From: Candidatus Woesearchaeota archaeon
Lineage (GTDB): Archaea > Nanobdellota > Nanobdellia > Woesearchaeales > GW2011-AR15
Assembly: GCA_016934775.1 (NCBI GenBank)
Contig: JAFGSP010000185.1
Coordinates: 1-21,924 of the forward strand
Direction of reading: 5' to 3'
DNA: 21,924 nt
Part shown: positions 1-6,620 of the stretch, piece by piece
Layout of the letters: every line of letters starts with the position of its first letter
Numbering within the stretch: the stretch's first letter is position 1
Position numbers and translations under genes: made by a program
The notes under the pieces: model-generated
Database searches by the model: none
The model's input: the letters and a program-made list of their open reading frames with translations, nothing else
What the model was told of the DNA's origin: nothing

Positions 1-157
1 CAGAAGTCTGCCTTTTTTAGCAAGTCAGCTTGCTGACTGTAGGACATATTTTCCCCCATTAGAACTCCCACGCTTAAGGAGGGAGTTCGTGGGGAAAAAT
101 ATGTTTCATAAACAAAGTGTGATACACTTTGTTAAGCTTCTGGACAGCGCCATCTTT
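1..157. other. Hairpin-rich region: 3' part of a structured RNA or IS200/IS605-like element end
   Basis: Four nested or adjacent inverted repeats are visible. Bases 1-6 pair with 137-142 as a closing stem. Bases 23-28 pair with 33-38 around a CTTG tetraloop. A long stem pairs 44-56 with 91-104 (one bulged A) and continues as the perfect 8-bp stem 62-69/81-88. Bases 111-119 pair perfectly with 125-133 around TGATA. A short T run follows at 154-157, and the promoter of the next gene lies after it, so this is not its 5' UTR. The ACTCCCACGCTTAAG hairpin resembles the right-end hairpins found downstream of tnpB in IS200/IS605 elements, but no transposase is in the window. A stand-alone ncRNA is the alternative. 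Strand is not resolved and the 5' side is cut off by the window edge. Confidence 0.45.
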
Positions 158-206
158 TAAGAAAATTATTTATATTAACTCGGGTTTGATTGAATGGGGT
201 GAGATA

Positions 207-920
207 ATGTCAGAAGCTCTATATATGGATGATTCTTATTTAAGAGAATTTGATGCCATTGTCGAAAAAGTAAGCAATGAAAAATTTATTGTGTTGGATA
301 AGACCGCCTTTTTTCCTAAAGGTGGCGGAGTCGAATGGGATACCGGATCAATGACAAGAAAAAAGGACGGAAAAAAATTTGAAGTAGTTTTTACTGGAAA
401 ATTTGACGGGAAAATTAGTCATGAAGTTTCTGGACCAGGTCTTGGGCAGGGAGATGAAGTCCATTGTGCAATTGACTGGGAAAGGCGATATAAGCTCATG
501 AGATACCACACAGGAACTCATGTTCTTTGCGGTGTCCTTAGCAGGGATTACGGATTATTAGTTACAGGCAACCAGCTCACAACAGAGAAAGGAAGGGTTG
601 ACCTGAATATGGATACGATGAATGTTGACCTGCTTAAAGAGGCTTTCAGCAAAACTAATAATCTGATAGAAAAAGACCTTCCTGTCGATATTTACTATAA
701 ATCCAGAAAAGAAGCTGAAAAAGACCCAACCTTGTTTAAACTGGCAATAGGATTTCCGCATGATATTGATACCCTGAGGATTGTCGATATCAAAGATTTT
801 GATGCACAGGCAGATGGCGGATGTCATGTTAAATCACTAAAGGAAATAGGCAGGCTTGTCTTTCAGGAAGCTGTAAATAAAGGGAAGCAGAACAGGAGAG
901 TATATTTTACTGTTGAGTAA
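207..920 (+). CDS. alaX: Alanyl-tRNA editing protein, AlaX-M type
   Basis: Stand-alone homologue of the AlaRS editing domain; it hydrolyses Ser or Gly mischarged on tRNA-Ala in the cytoplasm. The 237-aa protein has a glycine-rich N-terminal segment (PKGGGVEWDTG), the zinc motif HTGTH (His101, His105) and the second metal segment DGGCHV (Cys206, His207) followed by KSLKEIG. The usual Thr of GGTHV is a Cys here. ATG 207 is chosen because GGGGTGAG lies just upstream, a TATA-like stretch lies at 165-177, and the protein then starts MSEALYMDDSYL, as family members do. An in-frame TTG at 129 would add 26 residues taken from the hairpin region and promoter. The length fits the medium class, with an N-terminal domain but no AlaX-L C-terminal extension. 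Confidence 0.93.
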   Translation: MSEALYMDDSYLREFDAIVEKVSNEKFIVLDKTAFFPKGGGVEWDTGSMTRKKDGKKFEVVFTGKFDGKISHEVSGPGLGQGDEVHCAIDWERRYKLMRYHTGTHVLCGVLSRDYGLLVTGNQLTTEKGRVDLNMDTMNVDLLKEAFSKTNNLIEKDLPVDIYYKSRKEAEKDPTLFKLAIGFPHDIDTLRIVDIKDFDAQADGGCHVKSLKEIGRLVFQEAVNKGKQNRRVYFTVE

Positions 921-952
921 ATTTTTTAAACTCCCTTAACTAAAGAGACATT

Positions 953-1081
953 ATGAAAACAGTTTTTTGCCCAAGATGCGGTTCTCCTAACTTAAAAGAG
1001 CTGGGAGATGGTTATTATAGGTGTCTTTCTTGCGGTTATGAGGGAACTCTGGGTATTGAGAAGACAATTTTTAAGAAATAA
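953..1081 (+). CDS. Small zinc-ribbon protein (42 aa)
   Basis: A 42-codon ORF from ATG 953 to TAA 1079-1081 encodes two knuckles, CPRCGS (Cys6, Cys9) and CLSCGYEG (Cys24, Cys27), separated by a short beta-hairpin-like stretch (LKELGDGYYR). This is the classic one-domain zinc ribbon. It begins 32 nt after the AlaX stop on the same strand and may be co-transcribed with it. The partner is unknown. Such mini-ribbons are common in archaea and usually bind RNA, DNA or another protein; nothing here identifies a specific role. Confidence 0.75.
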   Translation: MKTVFCPRCGSPNLKELGDGYYRCLSCGYEGTLGIEKTIFKK

Positions 1082-1102
1082 GAAAAAATAGTAATGAAAA
1101 AA

Positions 1103-1504
1103 TTAATCTCTTGATATCTTATACAGTGCCTTAAGTGCAACTATACCTGCGCCAGGAGCAACGAACAATGTTATGTTCGCAAGCAGCGGATTGATAAAGT
1201 TTAGCCATTCTCCAATCACAGGCACCAGAGTCACAAGATTTGTAAGCGTAACAGACAAAGCGTTTGCGCTCACAAGGAATGTCAGGCTTGCAAGCAGATA
1301 TGAGTTCAATTCTCTGTCCGTGATATTAAGCAGACCTACAACAAGACCCAATGCTCCTAGCAACCAGAAAACACTTCCGGTCAATGCAGAGAAAACTGCA
1401 ATTAGCAATCCAAGAATAAATGACCATGGACCGACTTTAGCCATGAATCCTTCTTCATCATCCTCGTCAAAAACATCATCTATATCTTCTTTTGTTTTAG
1501 CCAT
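1103..1504 (-). CDS. Small multi-pass membrane protein, unknown function
   Basis: The 133-aa protein has an acidic cytosolic N-terminus (DDVFDEDDEEG) followed by about four hydrophobic segments (around residues 26-44, 46-62, 70-90 and 105-125). No catalytic motif is seen. ATG 1504 is preferred over the upstream in-frame TTG at 1519 because GGGGTGGT, an archaeal ribosome binding site, sits between them. The gene is convergent with AlaX and the zinc ribbon and lies downstream of the tRNA-Trp gene on the same strand. I do not recognise the family. A membrane-organising or small-transporter role would be a guess. Confidence 0.75.
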   Translation of the reverse strand: MAKTKEDIDDVFDEDDEEGFMAKVGPWSFILGLLIAVFSALTGSVFWLLGALGLVVGLLNITDRELNSYLLASLTFLVSANALSVTLTNLVTLVPVIGEWLNFINPLLANITLFVAPGAGIVALKALYKISRD

Positions 1505-1591
1505 ATTTAACCACCCCAACTTGTGGTAAGCAATAATAATTCGATATATAAAAATGTTTTCATTTTGGAGTGATTAGAAAATTTAATCAAA

Positions 1592-1670
1592 AAAATAAGT
1601 GGGGACGCAGGGATTCCACGGAACAGAGTGACGTGGCACATGAACGACAGTGAATGTGTGTTCAAATCCC
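1592..1670. repeat. Second copy of the tRNA-Trp 3' end plus a three-way-junction fold
   Basis: Bases 1592-1615 are identical to 1683-1706 (24 bp, offset 91). The repeated segment covers, on the minus strand, part of the T loop, the T-stem 3' strand, the acceptor 3' strand, A73 and the T-rich terminator of the tRNA-Trp gene. Next to it, 1610-1615 pairs with 1665-1670 (GGGATT/AATCCC) and encloses two perfect 5-bp hairpins, 1616-1620/1632-1636 and 1637-1641/1654-1658, giving a neat three-way junction. Bases 1661-1670 read TTCAAATCCC on the plus strand, which is T-arm sequence again but in the opposite orientation. Possible origins are partial tRNA duplication, an attachment-site remnant, or a separate small RNA. 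Confidence 0.6.
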
Positions 1671-1725
1671 GAGTAAGACTAGAAAATAAGTGGGGACGCA
1701 GGGATTTGAACCCCGATCCGGCGGT

Positions 1726-1786
1726 CACTTCCTAGAAGCTACTGACCGCAGTATATGTCATCGTCTTTCGACTCCACGCTCCATGA
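1726..1786 (-). other. tRNA-Trp intron 3 (canonical 37/38 position, 61 nt)
   Basis: This lies between G37 and A38. The anticodon stem supplies the outer helix, and 3' bulge TG|A and 5' bulge AG|T can be placed. The central helix is imperfect: CTCC against GGAAG with one bulged A. The intron contains GTC-GAAA-GAC and a GCGGTCA segment (1743-1749) that can pair with 1721-1727, which would sequester the 3' strand of the anticodon stem before splicing. Confidence 0.65.
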
Positions 1787-1800
1787 CTGGAGCCGCCTAT

Positions 1801-1821
1801 TTGCTAGGTTCTTTCGAATCA
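1801..1821 (-). other. tRNA-Trp intron 2 (between D-stem positions 23 and 24, 21 nt)
   Basis: This shows a complete bulge-helix-bulge. Outer helix: GCCTG/TAGGC. 3' bulge: AA|A. Central 4-bp helix: GCTA/TAGC. 5' bulge: GT|T. Inner stem: GATTC/GAACC with one A-C mismatch and a GAAA loop. The cuts set by the bulges are exactly those needed to restore the D stem (A24, T25), so two independent criteria agree. Confidence 0.8.
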
Positions 1822-1831
1822 ACTAGCCAGG

Positions 1832-1853
1832 CTGTACTCACCTTATGGGTGAA
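1832..1853 (-). other. tRNA-Trp intron 1 (D loop, 22 nt)
   Basis: In the precursor, D-stem strand GTAC (1859-1856) pairs with GTAC at 1837-1834. The strands are followed by the bulges AAT and AGC, cut as AA|T and AG|C. The intron interior is a 5-bp hairpin TCACC/GGTGA with loop CATAA. Cutting here gives A15, which matches T48 for the Levitt pair. AGTACA flanks the intron on both sides, so exact ends rest on the bulge rule. No outer helix is evident, so this is a relaxed motif. Confidence 0.7.
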
Positions 1854-1890
1854 TTGTACTACGTCCCCTTTATAGTGCAAGAAAAAACCT

Positions 1891-1903
1891 GAATTTATAA
1901 AAG
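1891..1903 (-). promoter_or_regulatory. TATA box of the tRNA-Trp gene
   Basis: Minus-strand CTTTTATAAATTC is centred about 29 nt before G1 of the tRNA. It is a good archaeal TATA element with an A-rich upstream flank. It lies in the 42-bp gap between the tRNA and the gatE stop codon, so the tRNA does not depend on gatE readthrough. Confidence 0.65.
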
Positions 1904-1910
1904 TTATTTA

Positions 1911-3743
1911 TTAGCTTAATTTTTTTACCAGTTCAACGATCTTCTTTCCATCAGCCTTTCCCCTGAGCTTTCCCATTACTTTCCCGATCATGGCATTTAG
2001 TGGAAGGCCTTTATTCTCAGAAAAAATCTTTTTAATTTCAGATTCAAGCTCTTTGTCCGACATCAGATTGTACTTTGAATAATCTACATCTCGCCCATGC
2101 GCAAGCTCAACCTGTATCTCGAACACAGCCTCTTTGCTTATCTCTCCATTATCCAGCTTCTCAAGCACAAAGTCAGCATGCGGCTCAAAATCAAGATCTT
2201 TTCCGTGCCTTTTTTGTATCTCTTTCAAGGCTGTAGTTGTCGAATGGGCAATAAATTTTGGTTCAATGTTCTTGTATTTTTTTACAAGTTCCTCAAACTT
2301 CTGTACTTTCCTAATAAGCTCTTTTGCTGTTGCTTCGTCGATTTTGTATTGTTTGACAAACCTTGCAACTTTATCAGAAACTAATTCAGGTATTTCTATG
2401 GAATCCAGCAGTTTTTTTGTTATTTTAATATTTGGGATATCTGTTTCAGGATACAGTCTGTGCGCGCCGGGAAGAGGCCTTGCATAGGATGAAGTTGCAT
2501 TGTTATGGTTAGGTGTCCTGGTCTCTTCAGGCACTCCTTTAAGGCAATAAAGAGCGCGTTCGTAGACAGCATCGATTGCTTTTTCAGAAATCTCCTTTTT
2601 TTCAGCAATGATAAGAACCAAATCGTCTTCTTTTGCATTGAATTTTTTCCTCAGTTGTTTGAATTCAGTATCCAAATTATATTTTTTAATGTCTTCATCA
2701 GTATGTATCATCCCCTTTGTGCCGTATGCCTTTGCATATTCACTCAATTCTTTTCCGAATGTCTTTCCTGGGCAGACTTCTCTTTTTAGCAGCCCTGAGA
2801 ACTTTGGCAGAAGCAGGGCATATACACTTCCTTTGTTCTTTATAAGCTCAGAGACCACCCTGAATTTTGTCTCTTTAAATATTGAGGTTACATCTTCGGA
2901 TGTTTTCTTGAATTCTTTGAGTTTCCTGTTTTTAAGTTCATTTTTTATCTCGATAAGATTATGTTGTCTTAAGGCCTCGTTTCTCACAAGTTCTTCCAGC
3001 TTTTTTAGGTCCTGCCATCCCTTTACTTCAATCCTGGCGCCTTCTCGGATAGAAACATTCACATCCTGCCTTATTGTACCTATTCCTCTTTTGACATTAA
3101 ATGATCTTAAGAGAGTCCCGATTTGAAGAGCAGTCTCTTTTACATGTTCAGGGTCTTTTATTGATGGGTCTGTACCTATTTCCAGTAGCGGGATACCCAG
3201 CCTGGATAAAGAATAATATACTTTGTTGCCTTCTTTTTTTATGATTTTGCATGCATCCTCTTCTAGATTCAGCTGGAGAACTTTCACTTTTCCTTTAGAT
3301 GTCTCTAAAAAAGAATCTTTGCCTTCAAGACCGACAAGCATAGTTCTTTGGAACCCAGATACAGCTGAGCCATCCGTGACAGTCTTTCTCATGACACATA
3401 TTGTGTCAGGCAGTTTCAGCTTCAGTAATTTTCCGACCCCAAGCGCAATCCTGAATGCTTCTTCATCTACTTTATGGGGAGGTTCCTCATCAAGCTCTAC
3501 AAGGCACGCCTCATTTTCAAAAGCATGATAGATAAACTCCCTATCCCTGAACTGCTCATATGCAGAAGCTAAATCAACTTTACCCGTCTCTCCTGCTACA
3601 GCCCTCATCTTTCTTGTAGTAGAAGAGCATAGTTTTTTCTCTTCCATCCCTGAAGAACAGCTGCAGAAAAGTTTTCTTGTGTTTAGTTCTTGATGAATCT
3701 CAATACCTGCCTTGAACCCGAGTTTCTCATAGTCTATGTCCAT
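1911..3743 (-). CDS. gatE: Glu-tRNA(Gln) amidotransferase subunit E
   Basis: Archaeal GatDE converts Glu-tRNA(Gln) to Gln-tRNA(Gln); GatE is the kinase/transamidase and tRNA-binding subunit. The 610-aa protein opens with GFKAGIEIHQELNTRKLFCSC, the family signature with the kinase-pocket residues. It continues through MRKTVTDGSAVSGFQRT, LNLEEDACKII, SLSRLGIPLLEIGTDP and GIGTIRQDVNVSI. The middle (about 270-400) is the AspRS-like insertion that distinguishes GatE from GatB. The last 150 residues or so are the helical YqeY-like tail. Length is normal. A TATA-like TTTTTTAAAATA about 26 nt before ATG suggests a leaderless mRNA. The partner gatD is not in the window. Confidence 0.97.
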   Translation of the reverse strand: MDIDYEKLGFKAGIEIHQELNTRKLFCSCSSGMEEKKLCSSTTRKMRAVAGETGKVDLASAYEQFRDREFIYHAFENEACLVELDEEPPHKVDEEAFRIALGVGKLLKLKLPDTICVMRKTVTDGSAVSGFQRTMLVGLEGKDSFLETSKGKVKVLQLNLEEDACKIIKKEGNKVYYSLSRLGIPLLEIGTDPSIKDPEHVKETALQIGTLLRSFNVKRGIGTIRQDVNVSIREGARIEVKGWQDLKKLEELVRNEALRQHNLIEIKNELKNRKLKEFKKTSEDVTSIFKETKFRVVSELIKNKGSVYALLLPKFSGLLKREVCPGKTFGKELSEYAKAYGTKGMIHTDEDIKKYNLDTEFKQLRKKFNAKEDDLVLIIAEKKEISEKAIDAVYERALYCLKGVPEETRTPNHNNATSSYARPLPGAHRLYPETDIPNIKITKKLLDSIEIPELVSDKVARFVKQYKIDEATAKELIRKVQKFEELVKKYKNIEPKFIAHSTTTALKEIQKRHGKDLDFEPHADFVLEKLDNGEISKEAVFEIQVELAHGRDVDYSKYNLMSDKELESEIKKIFSENKGLPLNAMIGKVMGKLRGKADGKKIVELVKKLS

Positions 3744-3762
3744 GCTGATATTGGTATTGGGA

Positions 3763-3775
3763 GTATTTTAAAAAA
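3763..3775 (-). promoter_or_regulatory. TATA-like box for gatE
   Basis: Minus-strand T/A-rich TTTTTTAAAATA lies about 26 nt upstream of the gatE ATG, the spacing expected if transcription starts at or next to the start codon. The neighbouring plus-strand gene at 3852 has its own box near 3822-3832, so the 108-bp divergent gap holds two back-to-back promoters. Confidence 0.5.
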
Positions 3776-3851
3776 GTTTGCCTGAGTCAACTGCTTGTAA
3801 AAGGGCATTATAGAGAAAAAATTTTAAATTAGACATTACTATCTTCTCTTG

Positions 3852-4250
3852 ATGAGAAAATATACAAAGGAACAACTGATCCATTTTCTGAAAAAGCTTT
3901 CTTCTGATTTAAAGAGAACTCCTACTATCAAGGATATGAACAAAAAAAAGAAGTTTCCTTCAGCATCTACTTATTTTAAGAGATTCGGCTCATGGAATAA
4001 TTCATTGAAAAAAGCAGGTCTTAAGATAAACATAAGCAGGAAATATGATAAAAAGGAATTAATAGAAAACCTGATATTACTGAGAAAAGAGTTGGCCCGT
4101 ATTCCGAAAGCATCAGACCTAAAAAAGAAAAAATGGTCTGCTTCTTATTCTACTTACAGGAAATACTTCGGCAGCTGGAAGAATGCGCTGAAGAAAGCAG
4201 GCATAAGCAACTCAGGAGAAATAGTCAGCCTGAAAAATTTTCCGAGATAG
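3852..4250 (+). CDS. Protein of two homing-endonuclease-associated repeats
   Basis: The 132-aa, very basic protein consists of two copies of a roughly 60-residue unit: residues 3-62 and 66-125. Each reads approximately (K/R)YxKxxLIxxLxxLxxxLxRxPxxxDxxKKKxxSxSTYxKxFGSWxxxLKKAG. This matches the HNH-associated helical repeat found C-terminal to HNH homing endonucleases, where it probably binds DNA. No nuclease domain (HNH or GIY-YIG) is present. ATG 3852 follows an in-frame TTG by one codon and sits about 25 nt after TTTTAAATTA, so a leaderless start is likely. It could be a DNA-binding regulator or the remains of a homing endonuclease; the gene looks intact. Confidence 0.75.
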   Translation: MRKYTKEQLIHFLKKLSSDLKRTPTIKDMNKKKKFPSASTYFKRFGSWNNSLKKAGLKINISRKYDKKELIENLILLRKELARIPKASDLKKKKWSASYSTYRKYFGSWKNALKKAGISNSGEIVSLKNFPR

Positions 4251-4281
4251 CTTTTTATATAAGGATTTTTTATGTTTTCTT

Positions 4282-4590
4282 ATGACAGACTCAATAGCAC
4301 TTTATAGTCCATTCCCAATAGGAAGAAAGCTTGGAAATCTGCTTCCTTCCCTGGAACGTCTCAGTGGTGTTGTCTTTAGGGATTATTCAAGCCCTCTCGA
4401 AGTCCTTTTTGGATGTACTAATATCGGGTTGGGAACTCAAGAAGGAGACGAGGTAAGGATCACTCAGGTATTTAACAGGCTTTTGATTGCTCCTGTCAAT
4501 GAGTCTGTTGGTGTTGCTAAATATGCCGATGCTGTGCGCTCTGCGTTGCAATCAGAAGGTATGAGCCCTGTCCAATATTATTATGGGTAA
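4282..4590 (+). CDS. Hypothetical protein, 102 aa
   Basis: I do not recognise this protein. It is soluble in composition, with a predicted mixed alpha/beta pattern (an FRDYSSPLEVLFGCTNIGLG segment, then VRITQVFNRLLIAPVNES, then an amphipathic helix near the C-terminus ending SPVQYYYG). It has one cysteine, no transmembrane segment and no obvious metal or nucleotide motif. CTTTTTATATAAGG, about 26 nt before the ATG, supports a real leaderless gene. It lies between the repeat protein and DNA ligase on the same strand, with its own promoter. Confidence 0.6.
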   Translation: MTDSIALYSPFPIGRKLGNLLPSLERLSGVVFRDYSSPLEVLFGCTNIGLGTQEGDEVRITQVFNRLLIAPVNESVGVAKYADAVRSALQSEGMSPVQYYYG

Positions 4591-4621
4591 GTTTAAATAT
4601 TTGGGTTCTTAACAAGTTTCT

Positions 4622-6388
4622 ATGCTCTATAAAACACTGGTTTTACTTTATGAAAAGCTTGACAGCACGAGCAAGAGGCTGGAGAAGACATATCATATTT
4701 CTCAGTTAATCAGAGAGACTGGTAAAGACGATCTGCCCCTTATTATTTTGATGGTCCAGGGAAAGATGTATCCAGAATGGGAAGAGACAAAGATAGGCGT
4801 ATCCTCTAAACTGGTTGTGAAAGCAATAAATAAAGCAACAGGCATCAGCGAAAAAGATATTGAGGCAGAGTGGAAAAAGCAGGGTGATCTTGGCCTTGTT
4901 GCAGAGCATCTGATAAAGAAAAAAAAACAATCTTCATTATTTCCGAAGAGCCTTTCTGTGAAAAATGTTTTCGAAAATATAAGAGGGCTATCTTCTTTAG
5001 GAGGAAAAGGTAGTGTTGACAGGAAACTGGCTGCTATGTCTGAATTGTTCATTAATGCGACGCCCAAAGAAGCAAAATATATAGCAAGAACATTAGTTGA
5101 TAATCTAAGGATAGGCATAGGAAAAGGCACTTTAAGGGATGCTATCATCTGGGCTTATTTCACAGAAAAACTTGGGATAAAATACGACCCTGAAAAAATA
5201 AGCATTGAAGTGGATGACAGAGAAAAATATAATGAAGTTGTTGAGCTGATAAGGAGGGGATATGACCTGACAAATGATTTCGGGAAAGTTGCAGTATTGC
5301 TAAAAGAAAGAGGATTACGAGGACTGGATGAAATCGAGCTTAAGGTTGGAACTCCTATCAATCCGATGCTGTACCAGAAAGCTGAAGATATAGATGACGC
5401 ATTCAAGACAGTAGGAAAGCCGGCAGCATTTGAATACAAATTAGATGGCTTCAGGATGCAGATTCACAAAAAGGGCAGACAAGTCAACATTTATACGCGA
5501 AGATTGGAGAATGTCACATCCCAGTTTCCTGAAGTTGCAGATTTCGTGATGGGATTTGCAAAAGCAGAGTCTTTAATCCTTGATGCAGAGGCGGTGGGGT
5601 ATGATCCTGAGACAAAGAAATATCTGCCTTTCCAGGCTATCTCTCAAAGAATAAAAAGAAAATACGATATAGATGAAATGGCAGAGAAATTCCCTGTAGA
5701 GGTGAATGTTTTTGACATTATGCATTACGACGGGAAGAGCCTATTGGACGAGCCGTTCAGGAAGAGGAGAGCAATTCTTGAAAAAGCGGTTTTACAGAAA
5801 CAACAAAAGATTGTTCTGGCAAAGCAGATCATTACAGAAGATGCAGAAAAAGCGCAGAAATTCTATGAAGAATCCCTGAAAATGGGAGAAGAGGGAGTAA
5901 TGGCAAAAAACCTTGAAGGTATCTACAAGCCAGGCTCCAGGGCAGGCTATGGCGTCAAGATCAAATCAATTCTTGAGCCTCTTGATTTGGTGATTGTGGC
6001 TGCTGAATATGGCGAGGGAAAAAGGTCAGGGTGGCTTTCCAGCTTCATCCTGGCTTGCTCTGACAACGGCGAATTGAAAGAGATAGGGAAAGTAAGCACA
6101 GGTCTTAAAGAGCTTGACAATGAGGAAGGCACGACTTTCAGAGAAATGACTGGACTGTTGAAGCCATTGATTACAGAACCAAGAGGAAAATATGTTAAAG
6201 TCAGGCCTGAGATAGTAATTGAAGTAGGATATGAGGAGATACAGAAATCCGTCAATTATTCTTCTGGATATGCATTGAGATTTCCAAGATTCCTTAGGTT
6301 GAGGACAGATGAGAAGACAGTCGATGACATAAATACATTGGAAGATGTTGAAAGGTTGTACCAAAAACAGAGAGGGAGAGATAAGTAA
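4622..6388 (+). CDS. lig: ATP-dependent DNA ligase
   Basis: This seals nicks in replication and repair using ATP. The 588-aa protein has the archaeal/eukaryotic ligase I layout: an N-terminal helical DNA-binding domain (about 1-210), the adenylation domain (about 230-420) and the OB domain. Motif I is EYKLDGFRMQ with the adenylated Lys273. Motif III is LILDAEAV, IIIa VNVFDIMHYDG, IV EEGVMAKN and V YGVKIKS. DLVIVAAEYGEGKRSGWLS opens the OB domain. The N-terminus (YEKLDSTSKRLEKT) matches the family, which supports ATG 4622. AGTTTAAATATTT is about 26 nt upstream, so the mRNA is likely leaderless. Confidence 0.97.
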   Translation: MLYKTLVLLYEKLDSTSKRLEKTYHISQLIRETGKDDLPLIILMVQGKMYPEWEETKIGVSSKLVVKAINKATGISEKDIEAEWKKQGDLGLVAEHLIKKKKQSSLFPKSLSVKNVFENIRGLSSLGGKGSVDRKLAAMSELFINATPKEAKYIARTLVDNLRIGIGKGTLRDAIIWAYFTEKLGIKYDPEKISIEVDDREKYNEVVELIRRGYDLTNDFGKVAVLLKERGLRGLDEIELKVGTPINPMLYQKAEDIDDAFKTVGKPAAFEYKLDGFRMQIHKKGRQVNIYTRRLENVTSQFPEVADFVMGFAKAESLILDAEAVGYDPETKKYLPFQAISQRIKRKYDIDEMAEKFPVEVNVFDIMHYDGKSLLDEPFRKRRAILEKAVLQKQQKIVLAKQIITEDAEKAQKFYEESLKMGEEGVMAKNLEGIYKPGSRAGYGVKIKSILEPLDLVIVAAEYGEGKRSGWLSSFILACSDNGELKEIGKVSTGLKELDNEEGTTFREMTGLLKPLITEPRGKYVKVRPEIVIEVGYEEIQKSVNYSSGYALRFPRFLRLRTDEKTVDDINTLEDVERLYQKQRGRDK

Positions 6389-6420
6389 ATTTTATAATAT
6401 ATCCTGTTTTCTTGTTAAAA

Positions 6421-6582
6421 ATGGCGAAATGCGGCGTATGCGGAAAAAAGATTGATATTATTTTTCTGGGAAAGCTATTAGGCACTTATATCAAAGACAA
6501 AAAAGGAAAAAAGCATGCAGTCTGTTTTGAATGCCAGAAAAAGATTCCTGATAAAGAAGACCTGCTTAAGAAGATAAAATAA
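6421..6582 (+). CDS. Small four-cysteine zinc protein (53 aa)
   Basis: The 53-aa ORF carries CGVCGKK (Cys4, Cys7) and CFECQKK (Cys37, Cys40), a zinc ribbon with an aliphatic and lysine-rich insert (IDIIFLGKLLGTYIKDKKGKKH) and a charged helical tail. TTTTATAATATAT ends about 20 nt before the ATG, supporting a leaderless transcript of its own after the ligase gene. The function is unknown. The lysine-rich character suggests a nucleic-acid or ribosome partner, which is inference only. Confidence 0.75.
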   Translation: MAKCGVCGKKIDIIFLGKLLGTYIKDKKGKKHAVCFECQKKIPDKEDLLKKIK

Positions 6583-6587
6583 TAACC

Positions 6588-6599
6588 TTTTTTAAATAA
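6588..6599 (+). promoter_or_regulatory. TATA-like box for tRNA-Thr
   Basis: TTTTTTAAATAA is centred about 27 nt before G1 of the tRNA, the normal archaeal TATA-to-start spacing. It lies just after the stop codon of the 53-aa zinc protein. Confidence 0.5.
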
Positions 6600-6620
6600 A
6601 CACAATTCTCGATATCTAAC

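Larger units (their letters stand above)
1691..1868 (-). tRNA. tRNA-Trp(CCA) with three introns
   Basis: Minus-strand exons are 1868-1854, 1831-1822, 1800-1787 and 1725-1691; they join to a 74-nt tRNA. The acceptor is GGGGACG/CGTCCCC with A73. D stem: GTAC pairs with GTAT. D loop: AACCTGGCTA. Anticodon stem: GGCGG/CCGCC with loop CTCCAGA. Variable loop: GGAT. T arm: CGGGG-TTCAAAT-CCCTG. Tertiary partners fit: T8-A14, A15-T48, G18G19 with T55C56. Introns are 1853-1832 (22 nt), 1821-1801 (21 nt) and 1786-1726 (61 nt, position 37/38). Introns 1 and 2 each have two 3-nt bulges flanking a 4-bp helix. CCA is not encoded. Identity rests on the CCA anticodon, the D-loop sequence and A73, all typical of archaeal tRNA-Trp. 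Confidence 0.85.

Noticed and set aside
129..206. Longer AlaX starting at TTG 129
   Set aside because: The extra residues come from the hairpin region and the promoter; ATG 207 has a ribosome binding site and matches the family N-terminus.
1726..1786. C/D box guide RNA in tRNA-Trp intron 3, as in some euryarchaea
   Set aside because: Only a weak C-box-like CGATGAC is present; no CTGA D box is found, and position 39 is C rather than U.
1691..1868. tmRNA-like molecule (tRNA-like ends with a long structured interior)
   Set aside because: Archaea lack tmRNA, there is no tag reading frame, and removing three introns gives a perfect tRNA-Trp.
1507..1875. Reading frames on both strands across the tRNA-Trp locus
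   Set aside because: They overlap tRNA exons and the repeat, have no family features and no start signals.
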